A stretch of 35,369 nucleotides of DNA. It comes from a virus. This document shows, in pieces, positions 6,974-15,213 of this stretch; within the stretch, counting starts at the first letter, position 1; the number at the start of each line of letters is the position of its first letter. The position numbers were made by a program, and so were the translations under genes. Location of the stretch: positions 1-35,369 of IMG/VR virus record IMGVR_UViG_3300047564_001958, one strand, 5' to 3'. The notes under the pieces were generated by a model. That model did not search any database, had not been told where the DNA came from, and saw nothing but the letters and a program-made list of their open reading frames with translations.

Positions 6974-9900
6974 TGGCAGATCCAACTACCTCAAGACCAC
7001 CAAAACCAAAACTTTATAAGTTTGTTTCAGTTCCATCTGGAACTTCTGGAGCAACTATTAAAGTAGGTGGACAGACTATTACTGGTCCTGGTAATTCCAT
7101 GGTAGGAATTATGAAGGCTATGAATAGTCTAGGTGCGACTGTCAATAGTATTGCTATTATTACTGAGTCTATTGCTAAAGAGACTTCTAAGACTGTTGCA
7201 ACTGAGATTAGACAGCAGAGTGCTTTGGTTAGAAGGCAAGAGAAACTTAGAAAGGATAAGATTAAGAGAGATAGGGAAAAGGAAGATAAAAGAAGAAAAG
7301 AAGCACAAAGATCTAGAGATGCTGATGCTGAAAAGAAATCAGAAGGTCTTGGTAAATTCTTTAAATCATTCACTAAACTAACTACTGCTGCAGTAGGTGG
7401 ATTCTTCTCTGGAATTGCTAAGATATTTGAGGCAATCTTCAGAGGTCTAGTTGTTTACTCTGTTCTTGATTGGATATCCAAACCAGGAAACCTTGGGAAA
7501 TTACAAAGTATTATCAAGGGTGTTATTGGTATTATTAAAGTATTCAAACGATTGATTGAGTTTGGACTTGGTAATGCTCTAGATGGTATTGCCAAGATGA
7601 TTGACGGTGGCATATCATTTAAGGGATTATTCGGTCTCTTCCAATTTATTATTGGATCTGCAGTTCTGTTCAAGACCTTATCTTGGATTAAGAACCCAGC
7701 AAAACTTGCTCAAGACTTTGTAAGTGTTGTTGGATTTATTATCAAAGGCATCATGAACCTCAAAAAGGGTGTCGGTGTCTATGGTAAAGTTAAGAAATTC
7801 ATGTCCTCTAGGGCAGGTAAATATGTTGCAGCTGGTGCTACTGGAATCGGTGCTGCGGCAGGGTCTGCTATTTTAGGAGGAACTAAAGAAGAGATCGTAG
7901 GAACTGGTATTGGTGCAGCTGGTGGAGCACTTGCTGGTGAGATGATTGGGGAGAGACTGGGTGGCACTGCAGGGGCAGCTGCGGGTGCTGCTGCTGGTAG
8001 TATCGTCGGTGGATTGATGGGGGGTGCTGTAGGTAAAGCACTGAAACCAGTTACTGATGCTATTGGTAAGTTCTTTAAATTAATCGGTGATATATTAAAA
8101 CCTGCTTTTGACTTTGTTGGTAATATAGGAAAAGGATTCTTTAGTGCTATTGGTGATTTAATCCAATCCATTGTTAATTTAGTTGAACCACATAAAGAAG
8201 TATTAGGAACTATTGCTAAGGTATCACTAATTGCTGCATTTGGTCCTCTGATTGCATTGATGAAAGCAATCACATGGGTGATTCGTTTATTCGTTCCTAA
8301 GGGTGGTGATGTAGAGAATGGATCAGCAAATTCACCTAAGAGATCCTATGGTGGTAAGGTTGTTGTTCCTCAGATGGCATCTGGTGGACCACTAGTTGGA
8401 CCTACTCAAGATTTTATTGATCCAGTATCGATGAGAATGAGGCAGGCATTACAAGATGCCATGCTGTTACCATTCAAGGCAGTTGGTACTGGTATTATTA
8501 GTGCTTTTGGATTGATTGGTAGTGTATTCATGAGTTTCCTACCAGGACCAATGCAAGCATTCCTTGGTGGAGTATTAGCACCTATTGCAAGTATCTTTGG
8601 AGTTCCAAACTCAGTCTTCAGGAAAGTTACTGGTCTTGCAATGAAGGGGATTAAGAACACAGTATCTACAATTACTGAAGGTGCTGGTGGTCTCCTTGAG
8701 AAACTCATGGGTGGTGAGGGTGACACTAGTGTAACTGGTATTCTAGGTAAGATTCTTAGAGCAGTCACTGACATGCACCAGGCTAATGGGCAGAAACCAA
8801 AGATGGCAATTGGTGGTAGTTTACCTGGTGCTGCTAATGGTGGATGGATTTCTGGTCCTATGTCTGGATATCCAGTATCATTAGATGGTGGTAGATCTGT
8901 ATCATTTATCGGTCACGGAACAGAATGGGTAGGATTTAAAGGTCGTGCTGCAGGTGGTGGAGCAGGATCTGCTTTTGTTATCCCATATCACACACCTGCA
9001 ACAGTCAGAACCCCAAGTCTAACAGGGATGAGAATGAATCAAGCACGTGCTGGTGGATATGCAATGCCAAGATCTGCTGGTGGATCAGTTTATGTTAACT
9101 CTATTCCTAAATTTGCCAACGGTGGTAAGTTTGATCCTGGTAAGTATAATCAAGGAATGAAGAGTAGTGAGCATATTGTAAATCCTGGTGGTACTGGTAA
9201 ATCATATGTAATTGGATACACCCAGAATGATACTGATATCACTATCAAACAAATTAATAAATTGGTAAAGAAAGGAAATATACTAAATCCAGATATGTTA
9301 ACTGGTGTTGAACCAGGAAGTGATGAGTGGAAAACTGTTGTTGGATCATCAAACACAAAAGAATGGTTCAGATCTAAGACAGTACCAGCAATTAAATCGT
9401 CTAAGGTAACATTCAAGGAAGATCCTGATGCTAAGAAATATTATTATTACATGAGGGCATTTAAAACAACTCAGGACAGATGGGATAAGGATCCAAATAT
9501 TTCTGATAAAGATCGTGACATAATGGCAGTTGCAGCTGCCAAGCAAATGGCAATTGTAACTAAAGATCAATCTGCATTACCTGGGGCAAAAGTGAAGGGT
9601 GCTGCACCTGCAGAACTAAAAGATTCTGTAGTTGGATCTACTCCAGAAACATCTCAATCATCATCTGCATCTACACTTGGTGATGCATTAGTCAAGGCAA
9701 TATCAGATTATAATGCAGCATTTGGTATTACTGGTGACAAGATTGATTCTCAGTCATCCAAGACAAAAGAAGCACAAGATGAAGCAGCAAAAGCAAAATT
9801 ACAGCAGGAAGCATCTAAAGTTGAGCAGGCAGCAGGAAAACTCCAAGCAACACCTAAGCAGTCTGCACAAGCATCTCCACCACCAACTGTATTAAATAGT

Positions 9901-9996
9901 GCAAGCAAACCATCGTCTGATGCTAATCCATTCCTAAAGTCAAACTTTGGATTAATTTCACAAACTGCATTCGATCCATCACTAGTACTTTTCTAA
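6973..9996 (+). CDS. Tape-measure-like virion protein, paralogue of the preceding gene
   Basis: This protein has 1007 residues. Its architecture repeats that of its upstream neighbour. A highly charged coiled coil lies at about 77-125 (RRQEKLRKDKIKRDREKE). A hydrophobic block contains VLDWISKPGNLGKLQ, matching VLDWITDQKTSELAK upstream. An Ala/Gly zipper lies at about 285-357, and a C-terminal GDALVKAISDYNAAFG matches GDALEQALKKWAEAFG upstream. Unlike its neighbour it has no visible lysozyme or peptidase domain. It instead has WISGPMSGYPVSLDGGR and SVSFIGHGTEWVG around residues 618-655, motifs I associate with phage tape-measure proteins. It most likely occupies the tail tube lumen and sets tail length, but which of the two paralogues is the tape measure cannot be decided from sequence. 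Confidence 0.68.
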   Translation: MADPTTSRPPKPKLYKFVSVPSGTSGATIKVGGQTITGPGNSMVGIMKAMNSLGATVNSIAIITESIAKETSKTVATEIRQQSALVRRQEKLRKDKIKRDREKEDKRRKEAQRSRDADAEKKSEGLGKFFKSFTKLTTAAVGGFFSGIAKIFEAIFRGLVVYSVLDWISKPGNLGKLQSIIKGVIGIIKVFKRLIEFGLGNALDGIAKMIDGGISFKGLFGLFQFIIGSAVLFKTLSWIKNPAKLAQDFVSVVGFIIKGIMNLKKGVGVYGKVKKFMSSRAGKYVAAGATGIGAAAGSAILGGTKEEIVGTGIGAAGGALAGEMIGERLGGTAGAAAGAAAGSIVGGLMGGAVGKALKPVTDAIGKFFKLIGDILKPAFDFVGNIGKGFFSAIGDLIQSIVNLVEPHKEVLGTIAKVSLIAAFGPLIALMKAITWVIRLFVPKGGDVENGSANSPKRSYGGKVVVPQMASGGPLVGPTQDFIDPVSMRMRQALQDAMLLPFKAVGTGIISAFGLIGSVFMSFLPGPMQAFLGGVLAPIASIFGVPNSVFRKVTGLAMKGIKNTVSTITEGAGGLLEKLMGGEGDTSVTGILGKILRAVTDMHQANGQKPKMAIGGSLPGAANGGWISGPMSGYPVSLDGGRSVSFIGHGTEWVGFKGRAAGGGAGSAFVIPYHTPATVRTPSLTGMRMNQARAGGYAMPRSAGGSVYVNSIPKFANGGKFDPGKYNQGMKSSEHIVNPGGTGKSYVIGYTQNDTDITIKQINKLVKKGNILNPDMLTGVEPGSDEWKTVVGSSNTKEWFRSKTVPAIKSSKVTFKEDPDAKKYYYYMRAFKTTQDRWDKDPNISDKDRDIMAVAAAKQMAIVTKDQSALPGAKVKGAAPAELKDSVVGSTPETSQSSSASTLGDALVKAISDYNAAFGITGDKIDSQSSKTKEAQDEAAKAKLQQEASKVEQAAGKLQATPKQSAQASPPPTVLNSASKPSSDANPFLKSNFGLISQTAFDPSLVLF

Positions 9997-9997
9997 G

Positions 9998-11455
9998 ATG
10001 ATTAATTCACACGGTTATAAATTATCAGATATTGATATTACCTTACATGGTTCTAAGGGATCTAAGGGTCAAACAGTTAATATCAAGGGATTGGTTAGTG
10101 AATTTACTATCTTTGAGAGTGTAGATTCCCCATCAGTTAGAGCAGAATTTCTAATTGCAGATGCTAATGACTTTATTAGTGTTTTGAGGGGGAATGAAAC
10201 CATTACACTCACATTATCTACAGATAGTGCACCAAATGATCAGTATAAAATTGTACACAAGATCTATAAAATTGGATCTAATTTTAAGAATGAAAGAATG
10301 CAGCAATACATTATTCATACAGTAAGTGATGAGGCAATTAATAATGAAAGAGTAAAAGTATTCAAGACGTTTAAGGGAACTGCTGCATCAACAGTAAAGA
10401 CTATTTTGAAAGAGAGTTTAAATTCAACTAATAAGAAGTTATTCATTGAAGATACGATGGGAACTTTCCCATTCATATCACCCAGTTGGAGACCATATGA
10501 TGCCATTTCATATCTTACTGATAAAACAGTAAGAAAGAAGAATCAGGAACAAAGTGCTTTCCTATTCTTTGAAAATCGTGATGGTATTCACTTTGAGAGT
10601 ATTGATAATTTAATTGAAAAGGGAAAAGAGGGTACTTCCAAACTAGCATCTAAAACAGGTAACACGACAAACAACCTTAAGACTTTTACATATGCACAGA
10701 AGAATGTAGTTCAACCTTCTAACAATTATTATAGTATTGAGGCAATTACATATCCAGATAAGTATGATCTCATTACTTCAATGAGATCTGGATCTCTTGG
10801 TAACTCATTAATTGGTATTGATGTACAATCAATTAACCAATCACAATTACCAAAGTCAAGTAAATCATCAGCAACAGAAACAACAAAACCAGAAGGACCA
10901 GGTGGTGGTGATTATTTTGTTGTTGCTAAAAGTGCTGACAAATTCTGGAAAACATTTTCACATGTTGATGATGCTGCACCATATCCAGGAGATCCTCAAA
11001 TCACAGGAGATGGACAAAGAAAGAGATTAAGATTCTTTTCAGCATCTGGATTTGATAATGGTGATGGTGGATCTAATACATCAAATTTACAATCAGCAAA
11101 TGCAGCAAAATCTAATGAAACTACAGTTGGATCTGCAGTAGCAACTGGAACTACAAATAAAGGTGGTGCTGGTGCACAACCAGAAAATATCATCAAAGCA
11201 GCATTATATTCCTTAATGAGATATCAAGCAATAAATTATGTAAAGCTAAATATTACAGTTGCAGGTAACGTAGGGGTAACATGTGGTGATGTAATTAATA
11301 TTGAAATACCTAAAGCAAAAGAAACACAAAAGAACCTAGAGAGAGAAGAAATCTACAGTGGTCTTTATTTAGTATTGGGGGTTGTTCACACTTGGAGACC
11401 AGAGGGTGTGATGACTAGTTTACAAATAGGTCGAGACAGTATCAAGAGGAAGTAA
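9998..11455 (+). CDS. 27: Baseplate central hub protein, gp27-like
   Basis: This 485-residue protein starts one base after the preceding stop. T4 gp27 (391 residues) forms the trimeric hub ring that joins the gp5 spike to the tail tube. Features consistent with that fold are an N-terminal beta-rich domain (VNIKGLVSEFTIFESVDSP), the segment SWRPYDAISYLTDKT with a following FLFFENRDG strand at about residues 166-200, and a C-terminal GDVINIEIP...YLVLGVVHTW...TSLQIGRDS. The YDAISYL/FLFFE pattern is shared by tail hub proteins of many contractile systems. The region of residues about 285-400 is low-complexity, rich in Ser/Thr/Gly, and probably an insertion that explains the extra length. The gene sits between the tape-measure-like genes and CP12, two bases before the latter. 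Confidence 0.72.
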   Translation: MINSHGYKLSDIDITLHGSKGSKGQTVNIKGLVSEFTIFESVDSPSVRAEFLIADANDFISVLRGNETITLTLSTDSAPNDQYKIVHKIYKIGSNFKNERMQQYIIHTVSDEAINNERVKVFKTFKGTAASTVKTILKESLNSTNKKLFIEDTMGTFPFISPSWRPYDAISYLTDKTVRKKNQEQSAFLFFENRDGIHFESIDNLIEKGKEGTSKLASKTGNTTNNLKTFTYAQKNVVQPSNNYYSIEAITYPDKYDLITSMRSGSLGNSLIGIDVQSINQSQLPKSSKSSATETTKPEGPGGGDYFVVAKSADKFWKTFSHVDDAAPYPGDPQITGDGQRKRLRFFSASGFDNGDGGSNTSNLQSANAAKSNETTVGSAVATGTTNKGGAGAQPENIIKAALYSLMRYQAINYVKLNITVAGNVGVTCGDVINIEIPKAKETQKNLEREEIYSGLYLVLGVVHTWRPEGVMTSLQIGRDSIKRK

Positions 11456-11457
11456 CC

Positions 11458-11670
11458 ATGGACAACATTAAACAACATATTGAAAAGGATAGAGGGATTC
11501 TAGATGATCCCACAACTTCACCTCAGGCACGCAGACACACTGAGGAAGAATTAGCATCATTAGAAAGGTATGCAGAGAGTCATCCTAACGTAGAACATGA
11601 TCCATCACCATTGGAATTATACTGCAATGATAACCCAAATGCGGATGAATGTCGAATCTATGACGTGTAG
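11458..11670 (+). CDS. cp12: CP12, Calvin-cycle inhibitor (auxiliary metabolic gene)
   Basis: This 70-residue protein ends in SPLELYCNDNPNADECRIYD, the hallmark C-terminus of CP12. Its two cysteines, C56 and C65, form the redox loop that binds GAPDH; no N-terminal cysteine pair is present, so only half of the classical disulfide switch remains. The first part (HIEKDRGILDDPTTSPQARR) matches the N-terminal region of phage-type CP12. CP12 links GAPDH and phosphoribulokinase into an inactive complex. Phage copies are thought to shut down carbon fixation so that NADPH is free for nucleotide synthesis. The gene follows the gp27-like stop by two bases with a GAGGA site in front, so it is coupled to late structural genes. 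Two promoters lie just downstream of its stop. Confidence 0.92.
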   Translation: MDNIKQHIEKDRGILDDPTTSPQARRHTEEELASLERYAESHPNVEHDPSPLELYCNDNPNADECRIYDV

Positions 11671-11699
11671 TTGACAAACCTGTAGGATGTAAGTAGAAT
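11671..11699 (+). promoter_or_regulatory. Sigma70-type promoter P1
   Basis: TTGACA at 11671-11676, a 17-base spacer, and TAGAAT at 11694-11699, directly after the CP12 stop codon. The -35 is perfect and the -10 matches five of six. This is the host RNA polymerase type used by early phage genes. Confidence 0.6.
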
Positions 11700-11736
11700 T
11701 CACCATGTAAGGGGTTAAGAGACAGCTTAAAGATAC

Positions 11737-11765
11737 TTGACAAATACATAGTACTTTGTTATAGT
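11737..11765 (+). promoter_or_regulatory. Sigma70-type promoter P2 for the tRNA-Val/Ile pair
   Basis: TTGACA at 11737-11742, a 17-base spacer, and TATAGT at 11760-11765. tRNA-Val begins 11 bases after the -10, so transcription would start close to the tRNA 5' end. An ACAAA/TTTGT inverted repeat (11740-11759) spans most of the spacer. Confidence 0.75.
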
Positions 11766-11775
11766 ATCAATTAAT

Positions 11776-11847
11776 GGGAGATTGGCGCAGTGGTAGCGCA
11801 GCTGCTTTACACGCAGACGGTCGTTGGTTCGAATCCGACATTTCCCA
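11776..11847 (+). tRNA. tRNA-Val (anticodon TAC)
   Basis: Cloverleaf folded by hand: acceptor GGGAGAT/ATTTCCC, D stem GCGC/GCGC, anticodon stem GCTGC/GCAGA around loop TTTACAC, T arm GTTGG-TTCGAAT-CCGAC, and discriminator A. The anticodon stem has one terminal mismatch. CCA is not encoded. It reads GTA/GTG valine codons, frequent in this AT-rich phage. Confidence 0.93.
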
Positions 11848-11850
11848 TAT

Positions 11851-11922
11851 GGGAGCATAGCTCAGTGGTAGAGCAATGTGCTGATAACGCAGAGGTCGAT
11901 AGTTCAAGTCTATCTGTTCCCA
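11851..11922 (+). tRNA. tRNA-Ile (anticodon GAT)
   Basis: Cloverleaf: acceptor GGGAGCA/TGTTCCC, D stem GCTC/GAGC, anticodon loop CTGATAA (GAT), T arm GATAG-TTCAAGT-CTATC, and discriminator A at 11922. CCA is not encoded. It lies three bases after tRNA-Val and probably shares a transcript with it. A hairpin starts at its discriminator base. Confidence 0.93.
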
Positions 11923-11940
11923 TTGGTAATACCAATTTTT
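11922..11940 (+). terminator. Hairpin plus T-run after tRNA-Ile(GAT)
   Basis: ATTGG, loop TAATA, CCAAT, then TTTT and further A/T. The stem is only 5 bp (7 if the loop closes further), so it may be a weak intrinsic terminator or a tRNA 3'-processing element. Confidence 0.45.
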
Positions 11941-12042
11941 ATTATAAGAGTCTGAGTATTACCATTTAGAGCCCAGGAAGGTGCCCACCGAGAGGTTGGG
12001 TATACCCCCCTTCTATTGGGATGTAGAGTTCAATCGGAGTTA
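11941..12042 (+). other. Structured leader before the lysozyme-like gene
   Basis: No gene is seen here. A hairpin CCCACC-GAGA-GGTTGGG (11984-12000) has a GNRA-type tetraloop and one bulged T. It overlaps a perfect 10-bp palindrome GGGTATACCC (11998-12007), so the two structures compete for the same GGG. The G/C content is clearly higher than the surroundings. I could not fold it as a tRNA. Confidence 0.4.
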
Positions 12043-12666
12043 ATGTTAAATCACTTTACAGTAGCCATGTCCTTATTGGCATCGGTTACAACCAGCACGG
12101 CATCACTGCCAGTATTCCCTCCTTTGACGACACCTCCAGTGCCGTTTTCTATTATAAAGGAGTTCGATGCGACAGCAACCAGAGAGGTTGTTCCTGAAAA
12201 GCCAAAAGAACCAAGGCTAATTTGTAAAGGGTGTTCAGATCAAGAAAGTCTTGCATTGGAATATTTCCAAGATCAAGGTATCAAAGACAGAAATGCCCTT
12301 GCTACTATCATGGGCAATATTAGACAAGAATCTACATTCGTGCCTAATATTTGCGAAGGTGGTAGCAGAACCAGTTGGGGTAACTGCTATGGTGGTTACG
12401 GACTGATTCAATGGACATCTTCATCACGTTATTATGGATTGGGTGATTTCGCAAGAAAATATGGTGGAAGTCCTTCTTCAATAGAAACCCAACTTCGTTA
12501 TTTGACCAATGAAGTTCAGTGGAAACGAATTGAAGATCGTATGAAGACACCTGGTAAAAGTATCGATAGATACATGAATTATGCATATAGTTGGATCGGG
12601 TGGGGTATTCATGGTGCTCGTACACATTATGCCTATGATTATCTTAGACGATTTGAAACCGTATAA
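12043..12666 (+). CDS. Secreted lysozyme-like protein, candidate endolysin
   Basis: From the ATG at 12043 this is 207 residues; an earlier TTG at 12016 adds nine, and a GGAG lies three bases before the ATG. Residues 6-22 (TVAMSLLASVTTSTASL) form a hydrophobic stretch after a short N-terminus, consistent with a Sec signal peptide, and a Pro/Thr-rich linker follows. Residues about 72-205 resemble the phage tail lysozyme domain: IMGNIRQESTFVPN with likely catalytic E96, GYGLIQWTSSSRY, and a C-terminal WIGWGIHGARTHYAY. The domain is related to the one inside the giant protein at 3297. A free-standing, exported version downstream of early-type promoters and upstream of gp5 could be the endolysin. 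No holin is seen nearby. Alternatively it is a tail lysozyme split from gp5. Confidence 0.7.
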   Translation: MLNHFTVAMSLLASVTTSTASLPVFPPLTTPPVPFSIIKEFDATATREVVPEKPKEPRLICKGCSDQESLALEYFQDQGIKDRNALATIMGNIRQESTFVPNICEGGSRTSWGNCYGGYGLIQWTSSSRYYGLGDFARKYGGSPSSIETQLRYLTNEVQWKRIEDRMKTPGKSIDRYMNYAYSWIGWGIHGARTHYAYDYLRRFETV

Positions 12667-12678
12667 TATAATGAAGTT

Positions 12679-12704
12679 AAGGGAGTTTGGGACTCCCTTT
12701 CTTT
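12679..12704 (+). terminator. Rho-independent terminator
   Basis: An 8-bp perfect stem AAGGGAGT/ACTCCCTT around a TTGGG loop, followed by TCTTT. It ends the transcript of the lysozyme-like gene, 13 bases after its stop codon and just ahead of the next late promoter. Confidence 0.8.
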
Positions 12705-12705
12705 G

Positions 12706-12713
12706 TATAAATA
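12706..12713 (+). promoter_or_regulatory. Late promoter (TATAAATA) for gp5
   Basis: A perfect T4 late octamer 24 bases before the gp5-like ATG, directly after a terminator. It separates the early-type tRNA/lysozyme unit from the late structural gene. Confidence 0.75.
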
Positions 12714-12737
12714 TTTTCGTAAGAAACTCAATTAATA

Positions 12738-15197
12738 ATGTCAATTATCAATACACCAGGTAAAGTTGATTTTGCAGGTCGTGACGGGTTTGTATGGTGG
12801 CTCGGTGAAATTGAAAAGGTTGATGCACCAAACCATCGATGCAAGGTAAGAGTACTTGGGTGGTATACTGGAAATGAAGGTAGAAAAACTGCAAATGCAG
12901 GTGCAGGTGATAAAGGTGCATCGAATCAACTGCGTTATCTTGATGAGGTGAAGACTGAAGATCTCCCTTGGGCATATGTAATGCTGCCCAATGATCAAGA
13001 AGGTATCAGCAATGTAGGTACAGCAGTAAGACTACAAGTTGGTGCTGTAGTTATTGGTTTCTTTGCCGATGGTGATGAAGCACAAGTTCCCATTATCATG
13101 GGAAATATTAAGGGATATAAGTTAAAAGCAAATACTACATTTGCAGATAATACAGAGAATAAACCAGTAGATTCTGCAACTCAAGCACAAGCATTATCAT
13201 CAAAAGATAATACAAAAGTTATTGGTAATCAGCAAGTAATTGCTGATCAATCTCCTGCTGCTCCTGGTGCTGGCACTGGTGCACAACAGTCACGTGGTGT
13301 ACCATCAGTATTAACTCCAGCACTTTCAGGTACTGGTGGGGGTGCAATTACTGATCCAGCTGCAGTTCCTAATCAACCTGTTGCGACAGCAGATGGTATT
13401 ATGGGACCAGCTGGGAATGGATTAGAAACAGACTTAAAAAGAATGTTGATCGAAATCGGTCAATCATTTTCTTCTGTTATCAAGAATGAAAAGGGTGAAT
13501 TTGTCTCCGTAGTTACTGGCAAATTAGTCAAGTTAAATCATCTTTTGGATAATATTAAGGCATTTGTTAGTAGAGCAATTACTGGTATCATGTCTTGGTT
13601 AAAGGAAGTTCTTGCCAAGGTTATTCAAAAGATTATTGACACAATTGTTGGTGTTATTTCTAATTTTATTCCTCTAGGTGTTACTGTTGCTATTCTTGAA
13701 CTAATTGAGTTTATTCTTGAACTCTTCTGTAACTTTGAATCTGCCCATATATTGGGGTACATACGAGGTGCCTTGAGTAATCTAGATGGATTCTTGAATA
13801 GTCTTATCAGTAATGTAACTGATAAATTCCTAACACCTGCGTTTGCTTTTGCCGCAAAGGTTGAGGAAACTGTTAATAAGATTATTGGACAGATTCAGAA
13901 TGGTTTAAACAAAGCAATTCAAGTTGGACAAACTTTAATTAATGTAATTAATACAGTTAAGGGTGTAGCAAAAGTTACTGGTGGATTTAGTGAAATCTTC
14001 AGAGTAGATTTTACTAAATTAGATTGGAAATCAATCATTAATATTATTAAGTTACTTCTTGGACTATTCATTAAGAAAGACTGTGGGCGTAAGACCAAAA
14101 GACCAACTCCAAAACAGTGGTTACCCTTACTGGGAACTACAGAATGTGATGATATTTCTGATGGATTAAAATCAGACTACAACATACCGTTACGAACTAC
14201 AAAGAATGGTAAGGTTAAGGTTGGAGAAACTTTAAAGAATTTCTCTTCAAATTATTGGAATGGGATGGACCTAAACTTAGTTAAGGTTTCATCTAATTTG
14301 GATGGATCGTGGGAATTACATGATGCAACAAAGGGTAAGGTGAAGAAAGTTGTTCAAGGTCCTGGTGCTGTTACAACATTTGAGGATGAAAGGGGAAACA
14401 TTCATAAGAATGCTCCTGGTAATGATACAAGAATTATTGGCAGGGATGCATGTGAACTGGTTAAAGGGCATAAGGTCGTTACTGTTGAGGGTGACTTTAC
14501 ACTCAAAGTTATGGGCAACTTTAACTTAGAAGTTCTAGGGACTGTTAATAAGCATGTTTCGGCTGGTATGGATGTTGCTAAGGGTGATAATAAGCAACCA
14601 AAATTGGCAACAACTGAAGCATCAGACAAGAATATTAGTACACAAGGTGATATTACTCACCAAGCAGCTAATATTAAAATGACAGCAATCTCAAACATCA
14701 ATCTTAAAGCATCAAGCATTAAGAATGAATGTGTTTCAATGACAAACTCAGTTGATGGTGAGTGTCTGGATGAATTTGGTGTGCATACTACATTTGTCAA
14801 TTCAATTCAGACTACAATTATTGCATTACTTAATCCTATCGCACCCATTACTGGAAGACTTACATACATGCAAGGTGCTGATATGACTATTGTTCAGGAG
14901 AAACTAATTGGTATTCCTGGTGTTCCCCCTGTAAAATTTGATGTAACCTTAGGTGTTAAGCAACCAACAGGTTTCATTCGTCTTGCTACTGGTGCAACTA
15001 ATGCAACAAGTATTGATCTAATGCAAGGTGCATCAGCTGCAGCAGGTAGATTCGTTCAGGGTGGATCTGGACTTATTGTAGATGCTAATACTTCTGGGGG
15101 TGGTGCATCTATCTATCATAATGCTGTTGGTATCTTTGCTGCAGGATGCCTGGCAGGACCAGCCCAGTTCTATGGTCTGCCAATTTTCCTGAACTGA
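12738..15197 (+). CDS. 5: Baseplate hub/spike protein gp5-like, without an internal lysozyme domain
   Basis: This protein has 819 residues; T4 gp5 has 575. Residues 15-135 look like the OB-fold that binds the gp27 ring (FVWWLGEIEKVDAPNHRCKV, then VIGFFADGDEAQVPIIMGNI). Residues about 285-333 are strongly hydrophobic and probably helical (IVGVISNFIPLGVTVAILEL), within a larger helical insertion (about 225-450). From about residue 580 the repeats of a VgrG/gp5C-type triple beta-helix are visible (LVKGHKVVTVEGDFTLKVMG, then NFNLEVLGTVNKHV). In T4 the lysozyme domain sits between OB-fold and needle. Here that place holds hydrophobic helices, and lysozyme-like domains are found in two neighbouring genes instead. 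The insertion could interact with membrane or with other hub proteins. Confidence 0.75.
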   Translation: MSIINTPGKVDFAGRDGFVWWLGEIEKVDAPNHRCKVRVLGWYTGNEGRKTANAGAGDKGASNQLRYLDEVKTEDLPWAYVMLPNDQEGISNVGTAVRLQVGAVVIGFFADGDEAQVPIIMGNIKGYKLKANTTFADNTENKPVDSATQAQALSSKDNTKVIGNQQVIADQSPAAPGAGTGAQQSRGVPSVLTPALSGTGGGAITDPAAVPNQPVATADGIMGPAGNGLETDLKRMLIEIGQSFSSVIKNEKGEFVSVVTGKLVKLNHLLDNIKAFVSRAITGIMSWLKEVLAKVIQKIIDTIVGVISNFIPLGVTVAILELIEFILELFCNFESAHILGYIRGALSNLDGFLNSLISNVTDKFLTPAFAFAAKVEETVNKIIGQIQNGLNKAIQVGQTLINVINTVKGVAKVTGGFSEIFRVDFTKLDWKSIINIIKLLLGLFIKKDCGRKTKRPTPKQWLPLLGTTECDDISDGLKSDYNIPLRTTKNGKVKVGETLKNFSSNYWNGMDLNLVKVSSNLDGSWELHDATKGKVKKVVQGPGAVTTFEDERGNIHKNAPGNDTRIIGRDACELVKGHKVVTVEGDFTLKVMGNFNLEVLGTVNKHVSAGMDVAKGDNKQPKLATTEASDKNISTQGDITHQAANIKMTAISNINLKASSIKNECVSMTNSVDGECLDEFGVHTTFVNSIQTTIIALLNPIAPITGRLTYMQGADMTIVQEKLIGIPGVPPVKFDVTLGVKQPTGFIRLATGATNATSIDLMQGASAAAGRFVQGGSGLIVDANTSGGGASIYHNAVGIFAAGCLAGPAQFYGLPIFLN

Positions 15198-15213
15198 CCC
15201 CCTTGACAGGGGG
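15198..15213 (+). repeat. Inverted repeat CCCCC-TTGACA-GGGGG
   Basis: A perfect 5-bp G/C stem (15198-15202 with 15209-15213) whose six-base loop is exactly the -35 hexamer TTGACA. No T-run follows, so it is not a normal terminator. It could be an operator or a regulatory hairpin. Confidence 0.55.

Noticed and set aside
4032-8774. Several long open frames on the - strand opposite the two giant genes
   Set aside because: They lack ribosome sites and show low-complexity Pro/Ser/Ala patterns expected from reading Gly/Ala-rich codons backwards.
11971-12035. A third tRNA after tRNA-Ile(GAT)
   Set aside because: A TTCAATC resembling a T loop is present, but no acceptor or anticodon stem can be formed.
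12016-12042. TTG start giving nine extra residues on the lysozyme-like protein
   Set aside because: The ATG at 12043 places the hydrophobic segment correctly for a signal peptide and follows a GGAG; TTG has no good ribosome site.
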